A DNA stretch of 64,000 nt from an uncultured Bacteroidota bacterium (GTDB taxonomy: Bacteria; Bacteroidota; Bacteroidia; 2-12-FULL-35-15), in assembly GCA_903926385.1 (NCBI GenBank), contig CAIYIS010000081.1:1-64000 (forward strand). Direction: 5' to 3'. Below are positions 54,114 through 61,125 of this stretch, one piece after another. The notes below the pieces were generated by a model that did not search any database, was not told where the DNA came from, and worked only from the letters and a program-made list of their open reading frames with translations. A program made the position numbers and the translations under genes. How positions within the stretch are numbered: the first letter of the stretch is position 1; each line of letters starts with the position of its first letter.

Positions 54114-54737
54114 TTGGGCATCTTCTTTCCATTCGAAGGTTTCGATAAAATGGTAAATGTCTTGTTTAATAAAAGCTACCACAGGAGCAATTGAATCAGT
54201 ATTAGGGACTGCATTAAAATACAATGCTCCCCGAATAAAATGTTTGGTACTGTCGGTTAAGAAAAACTGAAATGATGATGCCGCATTTCCTTCGATGTCA
54301 TACATCAAACCATATACTTTACTCTTTGGCCTGGAAATCTGCTGTTCTTCTATTCCGGATGCTTTTATCTGATGTTTGGAAGCAAGGGTGTATGTGTCCT
54401 GCATGTATGTGTTAATATTATCTTTTACTTCTTTGTAGCTTAAGTGCAATGTTCCGTTAAATGTTGGAAACTTCAGGTTAAGCCAACAGGGTTCGGCATT
54501 ATTATTATTATCGTTTTCCATTTTTGAATATGCAGGTATTTCAAATGTAAACGGACAATCTTCATTATACTGAACATATTTTTTTTCCGGAAATGCTAAC
54601 CTAAAATAGGCTCTTGGCTTCGGGGTTGCCGCGTCATCTTCTCCACAAGAAGTAAGCGTGAAACTAAAAGAAGAAGTAAGAACAATTAACAGCAATTGCC
54701 AAATATTTTGAAATTTATAAATCTTCATTTTTTTCAA
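54081..54737 (-). CDS. gldD: gliding motility lipoprotein GldD
   Basis: GldD is an essential lipoprotein of the gliding/type IX secretion machinery. The 218-residue protein has a lipobox ending at Cys31 (LTSC), the GldD opening PRAYFRLAFPEKKY and the CPFTFEIPAYS block. An internal ATG at 54728 is an alternative start. It overlaps the end of gldE by 23 bases, so translation is coupled, and its own 3' end overlaps ctaA on the other strand by 33 bases. Confidence 0.9.
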   Translation of the reverse strand: MKKMKIYKFQNIWQLLLIVLTSSFSFTLTSCGEDDAATPKPRAYFRLAFPEKKYVQYNEDCPFTFEIPAYSKMENDNNNNAEPCWLNLKFPTFNGTLHLSYKEVKDNINTYMQDTYTLASKHQIKASGIEEQQISRPKSKVYGLMYDIEGNAASSFQFFLTDSTKHFIRGALYFNAVPNTDSIAPVVAFIKQDIYHFIETFEWKEDAQSNSFAKTVHK

Positions 54738-56055
54738 TAGTTATTTTAACACGTTTTATTTTTCTGTTGTCAGCCGACTCAATAGTAAACAGCAAATGTT
54801 GAAATTTTATCTTTTCATTTTTAGTAGGAATCCTTCCTTCAATTTCAATTATAAAACCTGCCAAAGTATCCGCTTCTCCTTTGGCGTCTTCAAATACCTC
54901 CCCATCTATTTCAAGGATGCGATAAACATCATTTAAATGCGCTTTCCCTTCGAATACATAATTAAAGTCGTCCAGCTTAGAATAAACCAAATCATCATCA
55001 TCAAATTCATCGTTTATTTCTCCAACAATTTCTTCAATCACATCTTCAAGCGTCACTATTCCTGAAGTGCCTCCATATTCATCCACAACAATTGCAAGGT
55101 GAATTTTCTTTTGCTGAAACTCCCTTAGTAAGTCATCAATTTTTTTGTTCTCAGGAACAAAAAATGGCGGCCGAATAATATCATGCCAGTTGAAGTCGTC
55201 TCCCTTATCAATATACTGTAATAAGTCTTTTGTGTAAAGTACACCTGCAATATTATCAAGCTTTTCTTTATATATAGGTACTCTCGAAAAACCACTGCTT
55301 GTGATGTCCACAAGCAGATTCCCGAAGTTTCTTTCGTATTCAAATGCGGTGACATCCATCCGCGACTTCATAATTTGTTTTACATCTGTACTTCCGAATT
55401 TCACAATTCCTCTCAATATCTTATGGTCTTCTTCAGGATTATTTTTGTCAGAAGCTAATTCCAAGGCCTGAGATAGTTCATCAACAGAAATATTGTGAGA
55501 CTTGGGTTTGATTAATTTATCCAGAATGGAAGTAGAGAAAATTAAAAAAGAAGATATCGGGTAGAATAAACGTTGCAGAAAAATAACGAATGAAACTAAT
55601 ACACGAGCAGAACTGAGAGGATTCTGGGTGGCATATATTTTAGGAATCACTTCTCCGACTAGTAAAATGAGGAACGTTACTGCCACCACTTGAATAATGA
55701 AACCAAGTAAATGATTTTCTGAAAAATCAAATAAACCCTCCATCACCAATGTGGAAAGAACAACTATAGCGATATTGATAAAATTAATACTAATTAAAAG
55801 AGTTGCAAGCAATCTTTTTGGAGAAGCCACCAGCTTTAATATTTTTTCATCTTTCTTTTTCCCTGACATTTTCAACTCTTCCATATCTGTTGGTGTAAGC
55901 GAGAAAAAAGCAGACTCTCCTGCTGACACAAACGACACAACTACCAGCAAAACCAGCATGGATAAGATGGATACTAGTATACCTGCTGAAAAAGGGTGAA
56001 CAGTAATGCTAAGGATAGGTGATATATAAAAAAAGAAACTACTCGGGACGTGCAA
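54715..56055 (-). CDS. gldE: GldE, CorC/CNNM-type membrane protein with CBS domains
   Basis: A 446-residue protein with a DUF21/CNNM membrane domain (about 20-200, four helices, SAGESAFFSL motif), a pair of CBS domains (about 215-335) and a C-terminal CorC-HlyC domain (about 350-440, ending GRIPTKNEKIKF and VKITIE). This layout with a gldD gene overlapping the end is diagnostic of GldE. It supports gliding, perhaps by handling divalent metal ions. GldE and GldD are co-transcribed. Confidence 0.9.
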   Translation of the reverse strand: MHVPSSFFFYISPILSITVHPFSAGILVSILSMLVLLVVVSFVSAGESAFFSLTPTDMEELKMSGKKKDEKILKLVASPKRLLATLLISINFINIAIVVLSTLVMEGLFDFSENHLLGFIIQVVAVTFLILLVGEVIPKIYATQNPLSSARVLVSFVIFLQRLFYPISSFLIFSTSILDKLIKPKSHNISVDELSQALELASDKNNPEEDHKILRGIVKFGSTDVKQIMKSRMDVTAFEYERNFGNLLVDITSSGFSRVPIYKEKLDNIAGVLYTKDLLQYIDKGDDFNWHDIIRPPFFVPENKKIDDLLREFQQKKIHLAIVVDEYGGTSGIVTLEDVIEEIVGEINDEFDDDDLVYSKLDDFNYVFEGKAHLNDVYRILEIDGEVFEDAKGEADTLAGFIIEIEGRIPTKNEKIKFQHLLFTIESADNRKIKRVKITIEKNEDL

Positions 56056-56074
56056 GATTAAGGGTATTGGTTAT

Positions 56075-56114
56075 AAAAATGTTTGGCTGTAAAGATAGTT
56101 CTTTACAGCCAAAC
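56075..56114 (-). terminator. intrinsic terminator after ssb
   Basis: GTTTGGCTGTAAAG (56081-56094) pairs perfectly over 14 bases with CTTTACAGCCAAAC (56101-56114), loop six bases. Read on the minus strand, ATTTTTAT follows. It lies 17 bases after the ssb stop and separates ssb from gldE. Confidence 0.85.
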
Positions 56115-56130
56115 AGAAATAGTAATTTGT

Positions 56131-56541
56131 TTAGAAAGGTAAATCGTCCGTTTTATCCGGAGGCAAATCTATCGTGGTTGTGCTACCACCATCACTAGCA
56201 CCGTTACCACTTTCTTTTTTTCCAACCATTGTAAGAGAATCGCATAGAATTTCGGAAGTATAATGTTTCACTCCATCTTTCTCATACGATTTGTTACGAA
56301 TTCTTCCTTCTAGATAAACTGTCATACCTTTCTTAAGATATCTTTCAGCAATATCGGCCAGACCTCTCCAAGCAACAATGTTATGCCACTCGGTTTGCTC
56401 CTTGCGGTTTCCATTCTTGTCTTTAAAGACTTCGGTTGTAGCCAATGTGAAATTTGCAACTGATGTGCCTCCTTCCAGGTGGCGCACCTCTGGGTCTCTT
56501 CCTAAGTTACCCACTAAAATAACTTTGTTTACTCCTGCCAT
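56131..56541 (-). CDS. ssb: single-stranded DNA-binding protein
   Basis: A 136-residue SSB with the OB-fold core (KVILVGNLGRDPEVRHLEGG, WHNIVAWRGLADIAERYLKKG, VYLEGRIRNKSY) and the acidic C-terminal tip DDLPF, which recruits replication and repair proteins. The spacer region is short (about 110-130). The neighbourhood with gldE-gldD is conserved in the phylum. A -7 box (TACATTTG, 56573-56580 minus) lies 31 bases before the start. Confidence 0.95.
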   Translation of the reverse strand: MAGVNKVILVGNLGRDPEVRHLEGGTSVANFTLATTEVFKDKNGNRKEQTEWHNIVAWRGLADIAERYLKKGMTVYLEGRIRNKSYEKDGVKHYTSEILCDSLTMVGKKESGNGASDGGSTTTIDLPPDKTDDLPF

Positions 56542-56572
56542 GATATTGGGGTTTTAATTGTTAAATCTTTAG

Positions 56573-56580
56573 CAAATGTA
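56573..56580 (-). promoter_or_regulatory. -7 box of ssb
   Basis: TACATTTG on the minus strand fits TAnnTTTG, 31 bases before the ssb start codon. Confidence 0.5.
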
Positions 56581-56619
56581 AGAAATGAATTATATTACTT
56601 CCAAATAAAAAACAAAAAA

Positions 56620-58629
56620 TTATTTCACGATTATTCTACCAAGCAATTTATTGAATTCCTTTTTTGCCTCTAATAAATTTAGATGAGTTTGCTGCAGGGT
56701 CATGGTTTCTTCCTCACCCGGATTCTCTTTAAGTTGTTTCTGAATATCGAGTATCATCATTTCAATTCTTCGGCTTTTCAACGAAAAAATGGCACTATTT
56801 AGTGAATTTCTTAGAATGTCTTCCTCCTTGGTTATATATATACTATGTTGTTCCCAATTGGATAAAAAATATGGGCTGCTAACTAAGTCAACCGTCAATG
56901 AACAGATTTCGGTATTTGGGTGATTTGTAAAGTAATTGTAATCCGGTACCATGCCTTGCTCCAACTGTACAACAAATTCATCAAAAACGGTTCGGTACAA
57001 AACATTTTCAAGAACAATATTATCATGCTGCAATTCGTGAATAATAAGTCCTGCCAGACTAATGTCAATCGGGATAGGTTTGTTTTCTTCATCTAATTCT
57101 TCACTATCAACTTGCATTATATTATTCCCATAGTTAATGAGTAGGCGAATAATGTCTCTTTCCTGATGCTCGGAATCTGCATTAGTTTTTTCGAGATTAG
57201 CCTCAATAATATCTTCAACAGGAGGTGTAAACTCGCTATTGGTGGTAGCAGGGGCAATCCCTTTTTCGTTAAACTTTTTTCTTCTTATTTTGTTCAGTTC
57301 GCTCAGCAATACTTCTTCCTGAACATCCATTATTCGGCTACATTCTTTAATATATACCGAACGGTAAATTGCTTCAGGTATCAGGGCAATACTATCAACA
57401 ATTTCTTTTATTAACTGGGCTTTTTTAATAGGGTCGTTTTGCACTTCACCCATCAATAAACTTGTTTTGAAGGAAATGAAATCTTTCGAGTTTTCTTTAA
57501 TAAAAGATTTAAGCTCATCGCTGCTCACTCGTTTAGAATAGGAATCAGGGTCTTCTCCGTCAGGAAATAACAAGACCTTTACATTCATTCCTTCCTCCAA
57601 AATCAAATCAATTCCTCTGAAACTTGCTTTAATTCCGGCATTGTCGCCATCATACAGTATCGTAATATTATTCGAAAACCTCCTTATCAGTTTTATTTGT
57701 CCTATTGTAAGCGAGGTGCCGCTACTTGCAACCACATTTTCAATTCCTGCCTGATGCATCGAAATAACATCCGTGTAGCCCTCTACCAAGAAACAATTAT
57801 CCTGATGAATAATTTCTTTTTTTGCAAAATAGATTCCGTAGAGCACATCACTTTTGTGGTAAATCTCCATTTCGGGAGAGTTAATGTACTTAGCTACCTT
57901 TTTATCTGTTCGCAGTGTTCTGCCTCCAAATGCTATTACGCGCCCACTGATATTGTGCACAGGAAACATCACCCTTCCGGCAAAGCGGTCTACAAATTTC
58001 TTTTCAGATGAATGAAGAATAGGTTCTGAACCTTCGATTGTTTTTTCTCCATCTTTATTAAAATCAATGGTGAGCCCTGATTTTACAAGGTATTCGAATT
58101 TATAACCGGATGCCAATGCAGAGTCAGTAAATGCTGTTCGCTTGTTAACACTGTATCCTAATTGAAATTTTTGAACTATATCTTCCCTGAATCCTCTTTC
58201 TTTGAAATAGCCTAACCCAATTGACTTTCCTTCGTCAGTATTATACAGGTTTTCGGAAAAATGTTTTTGGGCATAAGCAGAAACAATAAACAAACTCTCT
58301 CTGTCATTATTCGTCTGAACCTGCTCAGGTGTTTCCTCCTCTTCAGTAATTTCGATATTGTATTTTTTGGCAAGATGGCGCAATGCTTCGGGATAAGACA
58401 TTTGTTCTTTATCCATCAGAAAACTTACCGGATTGCCACCTTTTCCGCAACCAAAACATTTGTAAATCCCCTTGGCAGGTGACACATAAAATGAAGGGGT
58501 TTTCTCGTCATGAAAAGGACAAAGGCCAATAAGATTTACCCCTCGTTTTTTGAGGGTAACATAATCTGCAACCACATCTTCAACTCTTGCGGCTTCAAAT
58601 ATCTTATCAATGTCTTCTTTGTGAATCAC
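56620..58629 (-). CDS. dnaG: DNA primase DnaG
   Basis: DnaG makes RNA primers at the replication fork. The 669-residue protein has the zinc ribbon C37-x2-H40-x17-C58-x2-C61, the primase core with YGIYFAKKEI and VEGYTDVISMHQ, the TOPRIM acidic motifs ending at LYDGDNAGIKA, and a C-terminal helicase-binding region. The start is GTG at 58629. It is longer than the E. coli protein, mainly in the C-terminal part. Confidence 0.94.
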   Translation of the reverse strand: MIHKEDIDKIFEAARVEDVVADYVTLKKRGVNLIGLCPFHDEKTPSFYVSPAKGIYKCFGCGKGGNPVSFLMDKEQMSYPEALRHLAKKYNIEITEEEETPEQVQTNNDRESLFIVSAYAQKHFSENLYNTDEGKSIGLGYFKERGFREDIVQKFQLGYSVNKRTAFTDSALASGYKFEYLVKSGLTIDFNKDGEKTIEGSEPILHSSEKKFVDRFAGRVMFPVHNISGRVIAFGGRTLRTDKKVAKYINSPEMEIYHKSDVLYGIYFAKKEIIHQDNCFLVEGYTDVISMHQAGIENVVASSGTSLTIGQIKLIRRFSNNITILYDGDNAGIKASFRGIDLILEEGMNVKVLLFPDGEDPDSYSKRVSSDELKSFIKENSKDFISFKTSLLMGEVQNDPIKKAQLIKEIVDSIALIPEAIYRSVYIKECSRIMDVQEEVLLSELNKIRRKKFNEKGIAPATTNSEFTPPVEDIIEANLEKTNADSEHQERDIIRLLINYGNNIMQVDSEELDEENKPIPIDISLAGLIIHELQHDNIVLENVLYRTVFDEFVVQLEQGMVPDYNYFTNHPNTEICSLTVDLVSSPYFLSNWEQHSIYITKEEDILRNSLNSAIFSLKSRRIEMMILDIQKQLKENPGEEETMTLQQTHLNLLEAKKEFNKLLGRIIVK

Positions 58630-58685
58630 TACTATTAACTTGTTTCAGGCTTTTATAAAAATACTTTTAGTTTTCTAATGGAATA

Positions 58686-59582
58686 TCAATTACTCAATTC
58701 GGTTAGTTCTTTTCGCTTCTTTTCGCTTTTGTATACTAGCACCAAAGAAGAAACTACCATAATTACACTCATCAAAACATAGATCCATTCGTTTCCTTCT
58801 ATTCCTATTTTATCGGCATCTACACTGATGGTTCCTCGGTTCGAAAGCCAAACCAGAAACACAGCCATGGCATTATTAACAAAATGCGCAATTATTCCGG
58901 GCCAAAGCGAACCACTCCACATATACAGGTAACCTAGAAAAGCTCCCATCATCATTCGAGGAACAAAGCCATAGAACTGCATGTGAAAGGCACTGAAAAT
59001 AGCTGCGCCAATCCAAATGGCGATGTGTTTATTTTTGACACATTCCATCAGTACTTTTTGTAGTAGTCCTCTGAAAAATATTTCTTCACTTAGAGCAGCC
59101 ATAAATGCAATAACAAAAAGATTTAATATCAATGTGCCGAATGAGGTACCTTTGGTGAAAGCTTCGGTTAGCATGGTTGCTTCGGCTTCACTCTTTTTCA
59201 TCCACTCTTCAACTCCGCTGAGTGAAGCTGGTAACTGCATGTGAGAATTCATTTCGGCTAGCCAATTGATGAGCGGAGAAGCTAGTATCATTCCTGTTGC
59301 AGCAATAAACAATGTAGTGGCGGCAGGACGTGTGGTAATTCCCAGATAACTTAATTTTGGTTTAGTCCATAGTGTGGCTATTAGAACTGCAGGTAAGATG
59401 AAGAGAAAAACTACAAACACAGCCTGCAGTATTTTCATCATATTAATAAATCCGGCATCTTCAAAATTTAATTTCACATCACTTCCGCTACTGATTCCTG
59501 TTAACAATCCCAGCAATAAAATATAGACTAAAAGTATGGTTAATTTGAGTTTCGAATTTCGCTCTTGTTCTATGTTTTCCAT
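58686..59582 (-). CDS. CPBP-family intramembrane protease
   Basis: A 298-residue membrane protein with about eight helices. The CPBP (Abi) motifs are present: EEIFFRGLLQ, a following FSAFHMQFY and HFVNNAM, which supply the Glu and His residues of the metal site. Members cut membrane proteins or act in bacteriocin immunity. The gene stands 56 bases upstream of dnaG in the same direction, without a clear functional link. Confidence 0.87.
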   Translation of the reverse strand: MENIEQERNSKLKLTILLVYILLLGLLTGISSGSDVKLNFEDAGFINMMKILQAVFVVFLFILPAVLIATLWTKPKLSYLGITTRPAATTLFIAATGMILASPLINWLAEMNSHMQLPASLSGVEEWMKKSEAEATMLTEAFTKGTSFGTLILNLFVIAFMAALSEEIFFRGLLQKVLMECVKNKHIAIWIGAAIFSAFHMQFYGFVPRMMMGAFLGYLYMWSGSLWPGIIAHFVNNAMAVFLVWLSNRGTISVDADKIGIEGNEWIYVLMSVIMVVSSLVLVYKSEKKRKELTELSN

Positions 59583-59627
59583 TAATCTCTTATTTTTTGA
59601 TAATTTTGTACAATATTAAGAAAAATT

Positions 59628-59702
59628 ATGCCTCGTTCCGGTATCCCTTTTTCAAAAGAGATGGGCTTAGTTAAGGGCAGACATAAAAATGAAAACAATT
59701 AA
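59628..59702 (+). CDS. possible 24-residue basic peptide gene
   Basis: An ATG at 59628 opens a frame of 24 codons (begins MPRSGIPFSKEMG, then VKGRHKNENN) ended by TAA. A perfect -7 box TAATTTTG (59601-59608) stands 19 bases before it. The peptide is basic and hydrophilic. I do not recognise it. A conserved short gene or a leader peptide of dusB (63 bases downstream) are both possible. With such a short frame, chance cannot be excluded. Confidence 0.35.
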   Translation: MPRSGIPFSKEMGLVKGRHKNENN

Positions 59703-59765
59703 ACAACTGACAATTCAAACTCAATCCTATTTCTTTTGTAGAATGGTTAATCGAGTGATACAATT

Positions 59766-60758
59766 ATGGTAAAAATAGGCAATATAGAATTATCTGACTT
59801 TCCTCTTCTGCTTGCTCCTATGGAAGATGTAAGCGATCCTCCTTTCAGGGCAGTGTGTAAAAAGAATGGCGTTGACTTGATGTATACGGAGTTTATATCG
59901 TCTGAAGGATTGATACGAGATGCCGCCAAGAGTATTCAAAAACTCGATATTTTTGAATACGAACGTCCAATAGGGATTCAGCTATTTGGTTCTGATATTG
60001 ATTCGATGCGCGAAGCAGGAAGAATAGCCGATAACGCAGCCCCTGATTTGATTGACATTAATTATGGATGCCCAGTAAAACAGGTGGCCTGTAAAGGTGC
60101 CGGAGCTGCATTGCTTCAGGATATTCCTAAAATGGTAGCCATGACTTCGGAGATTGTTAAGATTGCTAACCGCCCTGTTACTGTTAAAACAAGGCTTGGA
60201 TGGGACGATAGAACAAAGAATGTAGTGGAGGTGGCCGAACGACTTCAGGATATCGGAATTCAGGCACTGACCATTCATGGACGTACGCGGGCACAGATGT
60301 ATAAAGGCGAAGCCGACTGGACTTTAATTGGTGAGATAAAAAACAATTCACGCATACGAATCCCCATTTTTGGTAACGGTGATGTGGATTCGCCTGAAAA
60401 GGCTAAACAAATGAAAGAACGTTATGGCATTGACGGAATCATGATAGGCCGTGCCAGCATTGGCTATCCCTGGATATTTAATGAAATTAAACACTATCTC
60501 GCAACAGGAAACCTACTTCCACTTCCTACCATCGAACAGCGAATTAATGTTTGCAAGGAGCATCTCGATTTCTCTATGCGATGGAAAACAAACCATGCCG
60601 GAATAGTGGAAATGCGTAAACATTATACCAATTATTTTAAAGGTTTACCTCATTTTAAAAACTATCGGCTTCGGTTGGTTACCACCTATTCTTATGACGA
60701 AATAATTGATACACTTGAAGAGGTGAAACAAAAATATTCAGAAGCAGAAGCTGTTTAG
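59766..60758 (+). CDS. dusB: tRNA-dihydrouridine synthase DusB
   Basis: DusB reduces uridine to dihydrouridine in the D-loop of tRNA with FMN. The 330-residue TIM-barrel protein has LLLAPMEDVSDPPFR, the catalytic Cys102 in DINYGCPVKQV, KTRLGWDD, the HGRTRAQMYKG phosphate site and the GNGDVDSPEKA loop. Length and the NYGCP form match DusB-type enzymes of this phylum. Confidence 0.92.
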   Translation: MVKIGNIELSDFPLLLAPMEDVSDPPFRAVCKKNGVDLMYTEFISSEGLIRDAAKSIQKLDIFEYERPIGIQLFGSDIDSMREAGRIADNAAPDLIDINYGCPVKQVACKGAGAALLQDIPKMVAMTSEIVKIANRPVTVKTRLGWDDRTKNVVEVAERLQDIGIQALTIHGRTRAQMYKGEADWTLIGEIKNNSRIRIPIFGNGDVDSPEKAKQMKERYGIDGIMIGRASIGYPWIFNEIKHYLATGNLLPLPTIEQRINVCKEHLDFSMRWKTNHAGIVEMRKHYTNYFKGLPHFKNYRLRLVTTYSYDEIIDTLEEVKQKYSEAEAV

Positions 60759-60884
60759 ACTGGTGATATTTGCAAAATTGGATATATAAATATAATAACC
60801 TATTTCAATTCTGTACATTCTTAAACTGCCCTCAATAGAAACAGTATTTCGAACAAAACTGTTAAAACCGTAAATAAGAAAATA

Positions 60885-60996
60885 AGAGGTGGAACGTAAG
60901 TTGTTCCAACATTAGTTGGAATGGCATGCGCACGAACGTACCCTGTCCCACGTGAGGCGGAATATCATGCTTCCGAACACATGATATTCCACCTCT
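60885..60996. mobile_element. 112-base MITE-like or structured inverted-repeat element
   Basis: AGAGGTGGAA (60885-60894) pairs perfectly with TTCCACCTCT (60987-60996). Inside are two more hairpins, TTCCAAC/GTTGGAA (60904-60921) and GGAATATCATG/CATGATATTCC (60959-60990). The second overlaps the right outer arm, so two alternative folds are possible. The compact terminal inverted repeats suggest a MITE-like repeat or a structured RNA. I see no target duplication. Confidence 0.5.
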
Positions 60997-61060
60997 CACT
61001 GGATGTGATTATTACGGATTTTGAGTTGATCTTTAAAAAACTCAAACATTTGAAGATTCA

Positions 61061-61099
61061 AACAAAAAAAAGAGGGATAACCTTAGTCACCCCTCTTTT
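61061..61099 (-). terminator. intrinsic terminator of infB
   Basis: AAAAGAGGG (61068-61076) pairs with CCCTCTTTT (61091-61099). On the minus strand a run of T residues follows the stem. It lies 27 bases after the infB stop. Confidence 0.8.
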
Positions 61100-61125
61100 A
61101 AAATCGAAAAATTATTTATTACAAA

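Larger units (their letters stand above)
60759..61125. other. gene-free region with an inverted-repeat element
   Basis: No gene is convincing here. It holds the 112-base inverted-repeat element 60885-60996 and the infB terminator at 61061-61099. From 60759 to 60884 I see nothing. Confidence 0.5.
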
